This document shows positions 20,747-31,728 of a stretch of DNA of 64,000 nt, one piece after another (the first letter of the stretch is position 1; the number at the start of each line of letters is the position of its first letter). Both the position numbers and the translations under genes were made by a program. Source of the DNA: Agriotes lineatus. Lineage: Eukaryota; Arthropoda; Insecta; Coleoptera; Elateridae. Location: the NCBI GenBank assembly GCA_940337035.1, contig CALNHX010005170.1, positions 1 through 64,000 on the forward strand. The letters run 5' to 3'. The notes under the pieces are model-generated. The model was given only the letters and a program-made list of their open reading frames with translations, did not search any database and had not been told where the DNA came from.

Positions 20747-22528
20747 AACAATCATATACTTAAGGATAATGACTCACGAACATCATAGTAGATGGGTTGA
20801 ATGCTTACCTAAAGTAGAGGATTTTATCAACAATGTGCCCAATTTAACAACAGAAGTTACTCCGGTAAAGTTATGTAAAAATATTATACCAGCAAGACCA
20901 TAAAGAAGGAAAGAAAAAGCAACAGAAATTGTAGAATTATTGGAAAAGATTAGGCAACGAGTGAAGAAAATTCAAGATATGTACGAAAAAAAGCAGAATA
21001 AAAACATCAAGAAAAGAACTCATTTCAAAATAGGATATCTAGTAATAAAAAAAAACTGAGGGTAGCAGACAGAAGAGAAAAAATCTGTGCGAATTTCTTT
21101 GGGCGTCTGGAGGGCCTTATAAAATAAGCAAGATATTAAGTAATAGTAATACTTATGTACTAATAAATGAGGAGGATAATAAAATCGAAGGACGTTTTCA
21201 TGTGTCAGGAATGTATCCTTATATAAATAATGCATAGTAGCTTTGTTCAACAAATGTTGGAAGAATCGTCTTGTATACAACAGGTTAGTTAGTTAGTGTT
21301 AGGTTTCGAATTTTTGGGGTGAATCCAATACTTCCTTTATTGTAAAAGGAAGTAAAAAACAATCAAATACTTAAGGATAATGACTCACGAACATCATAGT
21401 AGATGGGTTGAATGCTTACCTAAAGTAGAGGATTTTATCAACAATGTGCCCAATTTAACAACAGAAGTTACTCCGGTAAAGTTATGTAAAAATATTATAC
21501 CAGCAAGACCATAAAGAAGGAAAGAAAATGCAACAGAAATTGTAGAATTATTGGAAAAGATTAGGCAACGAGTGAAGAAAATTCAAGATATGTACGAAAA
21601 AAAGCAGAATAAAAACATCAAGAAAAGAACTCATTTCAAAATAGGATATCTAGTAATAAAAAAAAACTGAGGGTAGCAGACAGAAGAGAAAAAATCTGTG
21701 CGAATTTCTTTGAGCGTCTGGAGGGCCTTATAAAATAAGCAAGATATTAAGTAATAGTAATACTTATGAACTAATAAATGAGGAGGATAATAAAATCGAA
21801 GGACGTTTTCATGTGTCAGGAATGTATCCTTATATAAATAATGCATAGTAGCTTTGTTCAACAAATGTTGGAAGAATCGTCTTGTATACAACAGGTTAGT
21901 TAGTTAGTGTTAGGTTTCGAATTTTTGGGGTGAATCCAATACTTCCTTTATTGTAAAAGGAAGTAAAAAACAATCAAATACTTAAGGATAATGACTCACG
22001 AACATCATAGTAGATGGGTTGAATGCTTACCTAAAGTAGAGGATTTTATCAACAATGTGCCCAATTTAACAACAGAAGTTACTCCGGTAAAGTTATGTAA
22101 AAATATTATACCAGCAAGACCATAAAGAAGGAAAGAAAATGCAACGGAAATTGTAGAATTATTGGAAAAGATTAGGCAACGAGTGAAGAAAATTCAAGAT
22201 ATGTACGAAAAAAAGCAGAATAAAAACATCAAGAAAAGAACTCATTTCAAAATAGGATATCTAGTAATAAAAAAAAACTGAGGGTAGCAGACAGAAGAGA
22301 AAAAATCTGTGCAAATTTCTTTGGGCGTCTGGAGGGCCTTATAAAATAAGCAAGATATTAAGTAATAGTAATACTTATGAACTAATAAATGAGGAGGATA
22401 ATAAAATCGAAGGACGTTTTCATGTGTCAGGAATGTATCCTTATATAAATAATGCATAGTAGCTTTGTTCAACAAATGTTGGAAGAATCGTCTTGTATAC
22501 AACAGGTTAGTTAGTTAGTGTTAGGTTT
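20694..22528 (+). repeat. Three tandem 611 bp units of integrase sequence
   Basis: Units start at about 20694, 21305 and 21916 with an exact period of 611 bp. Each holds the 3' tail of the inserted element (from TTCGAATTTTTGGGGTGAAT), then decayed integrase C-terminal coding (HEHHSRWVECLPKVEDFINN, TPVKLCKNIIPARP, a Lys-rich helix, THFKIGYLV), and ends TTAGTTAGTGTTAGG. Only a handful of single-base differences separate the units (for example AGAAAAAGC versus AGAAAATGC, GGGCG versus GAGCG). The minus-strand frames of 86 codons in each unit are shadows. Confidence 0.95.
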
Positions 22529-22667
22529 TAATAGAGTTTAAGTTGCTAAATCAGGCTAATTAAAAAGAGATTTAAGAAAAAAAATAATTTGTGATAATTA
22601 AAAAGACTACGCATGCAAACAAACTTATGTAAAGAATCAATATTCACGCATAGTAATTTTAATTCTC

Positions 22668-22683
22668 AAAAAATGGGGGAGTA
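22668..22683 (+). promoter_or_regulatory. Polypurine tract of the second gypsy element
   Basis: AAAAAATGGGGGAG precedes TATATAAAAGAAATAATG. The A/G run is in the right place and orientation for the 3' end of this element, though I cannot define the following LTR. Confidence 0.45.
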
Positions 22684-22907
22684 TATAAAAGAAATAATGT
22701 ATGAAATAGTGTAATTAATTATTTTTCTCTATTTTCAAAAATGTCCAATTTAGTTTTTCGAATAGAACACCCTTTATATTTTTAAGTAAATCGATAAGAA
22801 ATTAAATTAATCATAAGAATGTTCATATGATTTTTTTATTAAAATGTAGTAGCGTGTCAATCAATTATTCTAATAAGTATAGGTATCAAATACATTTAGC
22901 AGAAACA
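22684..22907. other. AT-rich, possibly remnant 3' LTR
   Basis: The sequence following the purine tract has no partner elsewhere in the window, so an LTR cannot be confirmed. Confidence 0.25.
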
Positions 22908-23290
22908 TGAAATATTTCAAGCAGCACACAATATTTCCTGAATATTTGGAAACAATATTTATGTTAACACTAGATGTGAGACTTAGCTTACATTATGGAT
23001 ATATTTGTTGGAAATATTGCTTAAATATTATTTTATAATATTAGGAAAATATATCCTTGTCAATATTATCTAAATATTACTAAAAAATATTTAGTTAATA
23101 TTGGAGAAAAATATTATTGCTATATATTTCCAAATATGTTTGTAGCATATGTTGGACATAGTACTACAACATTGGCTAATATTTGGCAGAAATATTTCAA
23201 AATTATCAGTAATAATGTAAACATAATAGTTGTTCAAAATATTGTAGAAATATTTCCAGTATATGTTGCTGTAATATTGAGAATAAATAA
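22908..23290. repeat. Dense array of AATATT-type motifs
   Basis: More than twenty AATATT/AATATTT/ATATTT motifs occur at intervals of about 10-20 bp, on a background of otherwise different sequence. It is not a simple tandem repeat. Both strands read similarly because the core is palindromic. Confidence 0.6.
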
Positions 23291-24024
23291 TCAACAGTAA
23301 TATATTAAGTGCATTAAAATAGCGGTTACACTTTGACGTTTTCAGTTAGAATCGGTTGCTAAGCAATTTGGCAAGTCAATTTGCAGCTCAACAAAAGTCC
23401 CGAGTACAAGAGAGCACGAGGGATCTTGTGGCGGAAAATTCAAAGCTTAAAAATTATAGGCGTGGCAATTTCTCAACTATAAAGTAAAATAAATGGCGAA
23501 TTATATTAAAATTACATAACATGATCCCATTTATTTCAACAAAGAAGTAATTTTTAATTATTACCTTTTCAAATTATATGCATGGCAATTTCGTCGTTAT
23601 AAATTAATAAATGTGGAGTACAGAACGACCTGTATCTTTACAAAAAAGCGTCGTTCATTCAAACTTTCACCGATTTGTTGGAAAACAACCTGCAGTTTTC
23701 TTGTAAATATCCAGGTTTTGTGCAGAGTGTCTACTTCGAGTTCGAACGGGATTGAATACACCCCATACAAAAAAGCTGTCATGTCGTCACAAAGTACAGC
23801 GTTTTTTTTTGAGAAACGCAATGACCTTTTCTTGTAAATTGACAGGCTTTTATTCACTTTAAATACCTCAGCCCCTCGCGGTCAATCTGTCCTGTATAAT
23901 ATTTAAGTACATACGACTTGCTTTTAAATTGCCAGGATTTATTGATTTTAAAAATTATTATTATACGTAAGTATGCTCAAAATAATTTAGCCAGTGAAAA
24001 TAATAGCTATTTATGCAAGTGCAG
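23291..24024. other. Non-coding stretch
   Basis: No protein similarity seen. A short block (GGCAATTTC... TATAAA) occurs twice, near 23465 and 23585. Frames of about 75-86 codons on both strands at 23597-23857 overlap each other and look like chance openings. Confidence 0.4.
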
Positions 24025-24124
24025 GTGCTAAAAGTTGACGTTCATGCACGAGACATGAAAATTATGAAACGAAGCCGAAGGCTGAGTTTCATAACATGTC
24101 TCGTGCATAAACGACTTTTAGCAC
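24025..24124. repeat. 100 bp hairpin
   Basis: The arms begin GTGCTAAAAGT and end ACTTTTAGCAC. Inner arms pair ATGCACGAGACATG with CATGTCTCGTGCAT and ATGAAAC with GTTTCAT. The loop reads GAAGCCGAAGGCTGA. This is a clear member of the recurrent hairpin class. Confidence 0.9.
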
Positions 24125-24563
24125 GCGTTGCATACAATATGTTGTCTACGACCTTAATTTTACTGTTATTAGTCCATAAATATCGATTTAACAAAGGTTT
24201 GAATCTACGACACTTCTAATTTATGTCATAATAAACAGTAGCCCAAGCCGCGCGAGCGAATGTTTGCGATTGGCAGTAGTCTAGGTCAGTTACGAAATTT
24301 TATTATTAATACTCCACATCTGACTGTATTCATTACATAACGCTTTAATTATTTCAAAAACACTTTACCTATAACGCAAGAAGCAAATAGAATAACTTTA
24401 CAACTTCACTTCCAGTTCGAAATTTTATAACTTCACTTCACTTTTAGCACATGGGCTAAAAGTAAACAGCTGATTTTTTTAATCACGGTAAACTATAAAA
24501 CGTTACTTTTAGTGAAACAAGCTAGCGCTAAGAGGCCTACTTTTAGTGGTGGTCGTAGATAAA

Positions 24564-24740
24564 TATCATTGTAGTGTCTTTAAATTAATAATTGTAATCG
24601 AATTTGAAATATCGGATCGAATTGTTAGCCCTGTTAGAAGCTGACTGAGCTTAGAAGCGTTATATATTATCGCGCAACCCCGGAAACTCGGAAAAAATGC
24701 AGTTTTTAAATTTGAAAACTGTCTATATAGGGTGGTACGC
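24564..24740. repeat. Dispersed repeat, copy 1 (with 29176-29320)
   Basis: The sequence from ATTGTAGTGTCTTTAAATTA through GCCCTGTTAGAAGCTGACTG to CCGGAA recurs at 29176-29320 with few differences. The downstream part (TTTAATGTTTGATTATTGGC...) has a relative in inverted orientation near 27660-27720, suggesting the ends of a larger unit spanning this region. Confidence 0.7.
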
Positions 24741-25154
24741 AGCATAGGGATTTCAATGGTAAATTTTAATGTTTGATTATTGGCTTCCCTTTTTTTAATT
24801 AAAGTATAAATAAGTTTTTTGGAGAGAAAAATACTGTATCTGTACATACCAAATATTTTCCGAAACCGTAGAAATCAACGAAACAGAAATGCAATTATTT
24901 AAAAAATCGCTGATGTCTTGGAATTATGTAAACAAACAACATGTACATTTACTTTTGTCTTTGCTGTTTGACGTTTATAACCGATTATTAAATTCTGTTC
25001 TCGTTAAAATGTATTCGTTTTTTCTAGAAAAAATGCTGTAGGTATCTGTACATATCATCATTTATAATTTTCCGGAACCGGAAAAATCAAAGAAATTAGT
25101 ATCTATATGAAGCAGGATTTAGTTAAATACCATAACAAAACATAATTATGTATC

Positions 25155-25356
25155 ATCGAAGTCATAGACAACTGGGACAGGAAAAATACGCAGATACCCT
25201 TGTTTTCGAGAAGTGTAGTTTAGATGTGGCATTTTGACTAAACATTATTAACATTAATAACGTTCAGTTCAGTCAAAATTTTACATCTAAACTACAGTTT
25301 TCGAAAAATAGGGTAACTGCGTAATTTTCCTGTCCCAGTTTTCTATGACTTCAATG
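25155..25356. repeat. ~200 bp palindrome
   Basis: GTCATAGACAACTGGGACAG at 25161 pairs with CTGTCCCAGTTTTCTATGAC ending at 25350. Inner arms pair TTTTCGAGAA with TTTTCGAAAA, and GTAGTTTAGATGTGGCATTT with its near complement. The centre is AT-rich (about 25245-25262). It abuts the mariner pseudogene and could be a terminal or foldback structure of it. Confidence 0.8.
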
Positions 25357-25396
25357 GTACCTATAATCATAATACAAAAACACAAAAATTAATAAA

Positions 25397-26443
25397 TTAT
25401 AACAAATGTTCAAACAAAGCACCATTAACTACTAAACAATGACCCAACCTGTCGCAAAATTGCCGTCTAACATGTGCTAACTGATATTGTGATATTTTAT
25501 CGTATTGGGCTTGAATATAATTTTTTAGTTCTTCAATAGTTTGGAAGGTGCTGCCAGAGTAAATGTGCGATTTTAAATGTCCCCAAAGAAATAAATCGTT
25601 GGACGAAAGATCGGGGGACCTAGCAGGCCAGTTAATTAAATAATTTGGATCAATCACCTTATTGAAAAAACTGTAGTTCATAAAGTCGCGCACTTCACGA
25701 GTGTTGTGTCTGAAGCCAAATCTCTTGATCGTCTCTAGCAACTTCGGTCACCGCCGGAGCTATATCCTCTTCTAACAACTGCAAAAAGCCCTCTCCTGTG
25801 AGGTTTTCACTTAAGAAAAATGGTCCTATATTGTGATGACCTAGTATTCCCGCCCAAACATTAACTTTTTGGAGATATTGGGTCCTGGTTTGTAAAATGT
25901 TGCGTGGATTTTCAGTAGCTCACACTCTGCAATTTTGTACATCTGGTTCATTATGCAGTGTGAATGTGCATTCATCCTTAAACAAAACGTTATTCAAAAA
26001 CTCCCTGTCTTCGTTATATTTTTCCATAATTTGGAAGCAAAATGCACTTCTGTTCTCCATATCACGTTCAAGCAACTTTTGATGACACTGATATTTGTAA
26101 GAGCAAAACATTTGTCTTTTCAAAATTCGCAGGACTCGGCGTAATGCAAGCCAATATCTTGTGCTATTTGCCTTAAACTTACATTTGCAGCTATTGCTGC
26201 CAAAACATTCAAGGTGTTGTCATTTTCCTCATGTTGCAGCACGTTTTCAGCGTAATTGTTATATTTACAATTATTTAATCCTGTGCCTGTAGTTTCAAAT
26301 TTACGTATTAATCTATCAATCGTTGAACTACTAGGACTTTGCCGATTCCGATATTTTACGCTAAACAGGGCACTTACTTGGCGAGTACTATTTCCAGCAT
26401 AAAACCATTTTATCATTTCTACTTTTTCTTCAGTTGAATACAT
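25397..26443 (-). pseudogene. IS630/Tc1/mariner-group transposase (decayed)
   Basis: On the minus strand the protein begins YSTEEKVEMIKWFYAGNSTR, a helix-turn-helix N-terminus of the DUF4817 type, and continues SSSTIDRLIRKFETTGTG. After frameshifts come FKDECTFTLHN (first catalytic Asp), VNVWAGILGHHNIGPFF, LLEEDIAPAV and finally WPARSPDLSSNDLFLWGHLK, which carries the third catalytic region in the SPDLxxxD form. The segment that should hold the second Asp (usually QQDGAxxH) is missing near 25740, so there is a deletion. The C-terminus is intact. The copy is inactive. Confidence 0.85.
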
Positions 26444-27039
26444 TTTAACGGAATAGTATATTGTATGTTAAGAGCTGAAAGTGCATTCTTGCCGCTTGCG
26501 CATGAATATTGCTGGTTTTAGCTCGAAACCTACATACTTATTTTTCGACGACTGAGCATATTATTAAAGGAAAATATCAAATTTCGTTTTATCGCAAAAA
26601 TTAATTGACAATCAAGTTAACATAACTCGCGCAGTCTATACGACATGTGACGCGATTATTTCCACAAATGACGGGCGTGGTCAAGGAAACATTCGGACGT
26701 GGCTACCTATTTTGTTCACGCGGAAACCCAAAACGCTCGCCGAGCGGCAAAAAGATGAAAACGCACGCTCAGCGGCAAATGTCAACTTTCTGTTGTCAAA
26801 TGACAGTGAGAAAAATCTACTTTCGATATCAGTCGTCGAAAAAGAATATTTAATGATCTGTTATAAACGTCAAACAGCAATGGCAAAAGTAAATGTGCAT
26901 TTTGTTTGTTTACATATTTCCAAGGCACCACTGATTTTTTCAAAAATAGCATTTTTTATTTCTTTAATTTATGGGGTTCCGGAAATTGGAAAATTATAAA
27001 TAATAGGATCTACAGATGCAGTATTTTTTCTCTACAAAA
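26444..27039. other. Non-coding stretch
   Basis: Weak open frames (26647-26999) lack similarity. The part near 26940-27030 resembles, in inverse, sequence around 24800-25090 (TTCCGGAACCGGAAAAATCA), again suggesting a larger inverted unit. Confidence 0.4.
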
Positions 27040-27174
27040 ATAGTAGATTATGTTATTAGGAGTAAAAGTGATACTTTATGTGGCGAAGCTGAAGTTTATT
27101 TAGCCCAACGTTAGTGAGGCAAATAATTCAGCTAAGCCACATAAAGTCACTTTTACTCCGAATAACATATACTA
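27040..27174. repeat. ~135 bp hairpin
   Basis: ATAGTAGATTATGTTATTAG pairs with GAATAACATATACTAT, GGAGTAAAAGTG with CACTTTTACTCC, and ACTTTATGTGGC with GCCACATAAAGT. The loop is about 40 bp and contains GCCCAACGTTAGTGAGGC. Confidence 0.85.
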
Positions 27175-27756
27175 TTTTATCCGCAAACGTATTCAGGTAA
27201 ATGTCATTAATACAAATTAAAAAAAACTCTGTTGTTCAAATAACGCGCTACTGTAATGGTATATGAACATACTGAATCACGCGAGCTAATAGCACACGGC
27301 CACAGCAGCTGTCACACCATAACTCACGGCGACAGATACTCCCATCCGCTGCTTAAAGGTTTATTTAAATTAAAACTTTTTCGTACTCTTTTTGAAAATA
27401 AAAACCGGCAAAAAAAATTTGCAAAATCTTAAGCCATCATACAATTTAATCGGTCCAGTATCTTCGGAAGAGATAGCGAACAAACATAGAAAGAAAGAAA
27501 GAGAGCAACGATTTTGTGTGCTTAGGCAGATAAAGTACGCAAAAGTCGCTATTTTATCTGCTTAGGCAGATAAAGTGACACTTTGACCTTGTCAATAAAG
27601 ACAAATAAGTTGTCACTTTTGTGACGTTTGCGGATAAATTTATTTACATTTTAATTAAAAAAATATGGGAGCCAATAATCAAACATAAAAAATGTACCAT
27701 TGAAATTCATATGCTGCATCACGCAAGTCAAAACCCTGTATAATTAACGAAACAGA
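27175..27756. other. Non-coding stretch
   Basis: AT-rich with small direct repeats (TTTATCTGCTTAGGCAGATA near 27550, itself partly palindromic). No gene recognised. Confidence 0.4.
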
Positions 27757-27759
27757 TGG

Positions 27760-27910
27760 CCTAAGATATATTTATTAAAACAAATTTGAAAATCAGTTAC
27801 GCTATCACACGAATCAAACAATTCTTGAAGCCAACAAATCCCTGTGGCTCAGTGGTACAGCATTCGGACTCCCAATACGAGGATACGCAGTTCAAACCCA
27901 GTGAGAGATA
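27760..27910 (+). mobile_element. tRNA-derived SINE-like repeat, copy 1
   Basis: TGGCTCAGTGG at 27845 is an A box and CAGTTCAAACCC at 27888 a weaker B box. The ~80 bp upstream (CCTAAGATATATTTATTAAA...) and the tRNA-like part are both homologous to 29393-29545. The cloverleaf looks poor. A SINE or a tRNA-like module in a larger element is likelier than a functional tRNA. Confidence 0.6.
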
Positions 27911-28785
27911 TATAGATTTTTGTTATTAAATAAAATTCGCCGTGCTGAAATGTTTCCTCTCAAAATGATGGTAGATTTGCATCTATATGTTTAGTGCCGG
28001 TTTTCAAAAATACTTACGATGCTTTTTTTGCATAATTAAAAAGTATATAAGTTAAACATATCTTATTTACAACTTCTCAAGATAGTTGGTGTGTTGTATT
28101 TAATGTCTTACAATATATTTATTGAGGAAATGGAAACACATGAAAGTTGACTTGATTACAAATTAAATTGCACGATAATCTAGAAAAACCGAAAAAAGAC
28201 GGTAAATTATGCGCTTTCTGCTTTTAGTTTTGCAATAATCTGATGTGATAAGTGATGGCGTTATATATTCTATAAAAAGTTCTGCATGGTGCAAAACTTA
28301 AAATTCAATCATCAGATATCAATTTTTTAAGCCGTATACGAGGAATGTAAAAAAATATGAATTCTGCTCAAGAGTAAAGTACCTTTATTTGTGACAATTA
28401 CGAAAATTGTTATTAAGAAAAGTTGATTATAATCGAAAACTACGTTCAAATATCCAATTACACCTATCTAGGATGAAAATCAGGTTTTGTTATTTTTCAC
28501 ATTTTTTTAAGTTGATTCATATGGCCCATGCAGAACTTTTTATAAAGAGTAATTTTTTTCGTAATATTAATAATAAAATAGTTTTCCATATGGTGCGAAC
28601 TTAAGCAGACACACTGTATAAGATTGTTTAAAATATAAACGAAACGCTTTGCTTAAATAAAAGTTATCTGTAATCTATTGATTACAGGCTCGTAATACCG
28701 CAAACGCTTTTAAATTTTATGTTAACTGTTCGCTTATTTAATTATTTTTTGACCGCTTCTTAATTTCAATATTAATGAATTATTT
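27911..28785. other. Non-coding stretch
   Basis: AT-rich. A block near 28260-28300 (TATAAAAAGTTCTGCATGGT) is the inverse of ACCATGCAGAAC-like sequence near 28525 (GCCCATGCAGAACTTTTTAT), giving a loose inverted repeat of about 300 bp. No genes seen. Confidence 0.4.
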
Positions 28786-28789
28786 TTCC

Positions 28790-28946
28790 TAAAAAAGGAT
28801 GGATTAATAGACGTCATTAGTACACTGTTTTTGATTAATACACTCTTTTTCATTAATTAACTGTTTTTTAAAAAAGGATAGATTAATAGATCTATTAATA
28901 CACTGTTTTTGATTAATACACTCTTTTTCATTAATTAACTGTTTTT
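28790..28946. repeat. Two tandem ~78 bp repeats
   Basis: The block AAAAAAGGATRGATTAATAG ... ACACTGTTTTTGATTAATAC ... CATTAATTAACTGTTTTT occurs twice head to tail with a 3 bp deletion and a few substitutions. Confidence 0.85.
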
Positions 28947-29045
28947 GCGATTTTGACGTTTTGATGATATTTTGAATGTAGGTTAGTTGTATTAATCAAA
29001 TTTTTTGCTACAAAAAACATTTTGCAGTCAACGAAAAAAATTTGT

Positions 29046-29170
29046 AATCAACTCGTTTGTTAATGCGCGATTAACAATCTCAACTATTAAAGGCACTCAC
29101 TCGCTATCGCTCGTTCGTGCTTTAAACAGTTTCGGTTATTAATCGCCTTCATTAACACACTTGTTGGTTA
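29046..29170. repeat. ~125 bp hairpin (less perfect)
   Basis: The arms AATCAACTCGTTTGTTAATG and CATTAACACACTTGTTGGTT are complementary with mismatches. Inner parts pair GCGATTAAC with GTTATTAATCGC and AAAGGCAC with GTGCTTT. The loop holds TCACTCGCTATCGCTCG. The loop motif links it to the hairpin class. Confidence 0.7.
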
Positions 29171-29175
29171 AATAA

Positions 29176-29320
29176 CTATTATTGTAGTGTCTTTAAATTA
29201 ACTGTAATCGAATTTGAAATATCGGATCGAATTTTTAGCCCTGTTAGAAGCTGACTGAGCTTAGAAGCGTTATATATCATCCCGCAAGCCCCGGAATACC
29301 TACAAAAATGCAATTTTTAA
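29176..29320. repeat. Dispersed repeat, copy 2 (with 24564-24740)
   Basis: The same sequence as at 24564, from ATTGTAGTGTCTTTAAATTA through AGAAGCTGACTGAGCTTAGA to CCCCGGAA. Confidence 0.7.
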
Positions 29321-29392
29321 ATTTAAATTATATAACTGTCAACATTATTAACTTATTAATTAAATTCATTCAAAAACAGAGCGCCTAAGATA

Positions 29393-29545
29393 CATTTATT
29401 AAAACAAATTTGAAAATCGGTTGCGGTATAACATGGATCAAACAATCCTTTAAACCACCAAGTCTCCGTGGCTCAGTGGTAGAGCTGAAGGTACTAACGA
29501 TACAAAGGCAGCCGGTTCGATCCCGTGCAGGTACACAGATTTTTT
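29393..29545 (+). mobile_element. tRNA-derived SINE-like repeat, copy 2
   Basis: A box TGGCTCAGTGG at 29469 and a canonical B box GGTTCGATCCC at 29513, spaced as in tRNAs. A TTTTTT terminator-like run follows at about 29540. The upstream 75 bp is shared with 27760-27840. It is better preserved than copy 1. It was not called as a tRNA because the acceptor and anticodon stems do not pair convincingly. Confidence 0.65.
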
Positions 29546-30040
29546 GAGCCATATAATGGTATAATCTCGATACTTTTCACCCTTTGTTGGAGGGGGTCCG
29601 CGACGGCCGGACGCCTGGGGAAGACACCAGCTTTTACCAGAAATGTAATTTTTATTAAATTCGCCCAAGCCAACCTTACAGTGCTAGTTAATTAAATATT
29701 TTTTTCTGTAACACGTCATATGAATACAGGTTGCTACATGCATTTTATGAGTCATCTACCAGGCTTTTAAACTGGAAAAACAATATTACACACCGCGAGT
29801 ACAACGTGTCTTTAACTTGCATGAGTGATAAAATAATTTGTAGCGCATAATTCACAACAGGGGCATAAGCGTATTTATATAGTAAAACAACATTAAATTT
29901 AAAATTTAAAATCGATGCAGATAGCAATATCACAACGAATTATTGTAGTGACGCATTTGCTCGACGTAATTCCTAAATATTTAATTTAAAATATTGAGAC
30001 GTGAGTAGCAACTATATTTGCAGCATAACCTGCTCCAAAC
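29546..30040. other. Non-coding stretch
   Basis: No structure or coding similarity recognised, apart from a small GC-rich patch at 29585-29625. Confidence 0.4.
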
Positions 30041-30044
30041 ACAC

Positions 30045-30200
30045 CTTAAACCGCAGGGCTTTGTTAGGTCAATTAATTACAGCATTTTTTATTCGCGGCT
30101 TAATTAGGTCAATTTAATTCGCTGAATTCGATTTAATTGGTTTATTTAATTAGGTCAATCAATTTAGTTCGCGGTTTAATTTGCAGGATTTGGTTGACCT
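30045..30200. repeat. Array of TTAATTAGGTCAATT-type motifs
   Basis: The motif TTAATTAGGTCAAT with flanking TTCGCGG/TTCGCTG occurs four to five times at short, uneven spacing. Its complement forms a similar array at 31126-31295, so the two arrays lie in inverted orientation about 1 kb apart. Confidence 0.6.
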
Positions 30201-30559
30201 CTGACATAATCCAATTCGTGGTGCCTCCACTTCTACTTTTAAACAGTTGCTATTGTTTCTTATTTTAAAATGTGTGTTACATTATTACATCTGCCACTAA
30301 CACGTCATTTATTTATGTATTTATGTAAACAGTGCTTATGCACTAAAATTAGGCCACAGCGTACATTTCACAATACACACATAACCTAATATACAATGGC
30401 GAATCCGCTATAAATTAAATCGAACTGCTAGTGCTAGTGTCAACAACAGAAAATCGTTGCTGCACACTACACAATCTAAACTTGAATATGTTAATTAAAA
30501 TAGAAATAATAATAAAGTGATAACAATAATAATTAAAAACAATGGGAAACATAACACAA

Positions 30560-31113
30560 CTATAAAGAAATCAACCCATATAACTTAACAAGAGGCAGGG
30601 AGCCGTCCAAGCAGTGCAGAGAAGCAGTCAGTTTTGAATGCTTTAACATTTCCTTAAAAAATATCGATTTCATCGATAAGTTTTATCTAAGTAGAAATAA
30701 GCCCGTAAACGAGCTGTATGTATTGGCACAAAAAATTTAGTTGAATCAAAATTGACGGGCAACAATCAATTCTGTAATGAATTACGGGGTGCAAGAAAAT
30801 AAGACGAGAAATATTGCGACGTGTTTCTTAAGGTATGAAATTTAAATGTATTTATTAACTGCATGTAAGAAGGTTCCACTCCAGTGGCTTTATAATGTAC
30901 AAATCTCATTAAACGTTTTTGCACTTTTTCTATTTGCTTCTTGTAAATACTGTATGCTGGAGACCATACAGCAGCAGAGAACTCTAGCCTCGATCGAACA
31001 TAGGCATTATAAAGTTTAATTAATGTAGACGTATTTTTTAAATTTAATATGGTGATATGTTTAGAAAATGTTAGTGAACTGTCAAACGTAACACCTAGAT
31101 CTAAGACATCAGT
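30560..31113 (-). pseudogene. LINE reverse transcriptase C-terminal fragment
   Basis: Minus-strand translation gives DVLDLGVTFDSSLTFSKHI, then LIKLYNAYVRSRLEFSAAVW, SPAYSIYKKQIEKVQKR and FLHY-like sequence, ending in a stop near 30775. This is the conserved tail of Jockey/CR1-type reverse transcriptases (LGVxFD..L.F..HI...YxxxVRSxLEYxxxVWxP). The rest, to about 30560, is probably 3' UTR. The fragment is 5'-truncated, as is usual for LINEs. Confidence 0.75.
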
Positions 31114-31125
31114 AGTATGAGGACA

Positions 31126-31295
31126 CCACTAATTGGATTATGTGTTCAATTAAATTAATCCACATATGATTGATCCAATTAAACCACGAATTAAATCCGC
31201 GATTTGATCTAATTCCGCGAATTAAACCTCGGATTGATCTAATTAATTTTCGCGGATTGATGTAATTAATTTTCGCGTTTTGATCTAATTAATGA
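31126..31295. repeat. Inverted partner array (GATCTAATTAATTTTCGCG motifs)
   Basis: At least four copies of GATCTAATTAATTTTCGCGG or close variants. They are the complement of the motif at 30045-30200. Together the arrays may be the repetitive ends of an element into which a LINE tail has inserted. Confidence 0.6.
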
Positions 31296-31640
31296 CATAT
31301 GAAGTTTGATATTTAATTTTGATATGTGCTACTGATTAAATTACGTTGCGGCCATTTTTAATTTGCTTCCGGAATTACGCGGCGGCCATTTTCAATTTTC
31401 GCGCGAATATTTGAATTTGAAATTTTTCAGATTTTTTTCTAAGTTCCCTTTTTTGAACTTAAACTTTCCGGGTTTCGACCATCTTGGTTTTCTGCGCGCG
31501 CACTTCTCTCGGCTGCCAGTTTGAATTTTGAATTTAGCGACTGTTTTGAATTTCAAATTGATAAATCTGTCTCTCTCTGGTACTCATGGGGCGTTGGTTA
31601 TCTCTCTTGCATCCACAGGATGGATGTTTAATTTAAAAAA
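31296..31640. other. Non-coding stretch
   Basis: The block GCGGCCATTTTYAATTT occurs twice near 31350-31400. A pyrimidine-rich TCTCTCTC tract is near 31570. No gene seen. Confidence 0.4.
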
Positions 31641-31642
31641 TC

Positions 31643-31728
31643 TCTGGCGGACTTGGATTTGAGCCCTCTACGTTTGCATCCACATTGGGCTTACATCGAC
31701 CGATGCCGCTACACCACAGAGCGCTACG
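31643..31728 (-). mobile_element. tRNA-like SINE head or tRNA relic
   Basis: On the minus strand, TGGTGTAGCGG (31706-31716) is an A box and GGGCTCAAATCC (31654-31665) a B box, about 40 bp apart. The arms do not fold into a convincing tRNA, so I treat it as a SINE head or relic. Confidence 0.45.

Noticed and set aside
21020..22502. Three identical-looking 86-codon minus-strand proteins
   Set aside because: They are antisense to decayed integrase coding and are repeated only because the 611 bp unit is repeated.
23597..23857. Overlapping 74-86 codon frames on both strands
   Set aside because: No similarity, mutually overlapping, no splice or start context; likely chance.
29460..29540. Functional tRNA gene
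   Set aside because: A and B boxes are good, but acceptor and anticodon stems do not pair convincingly and the flank is a shared repeat.
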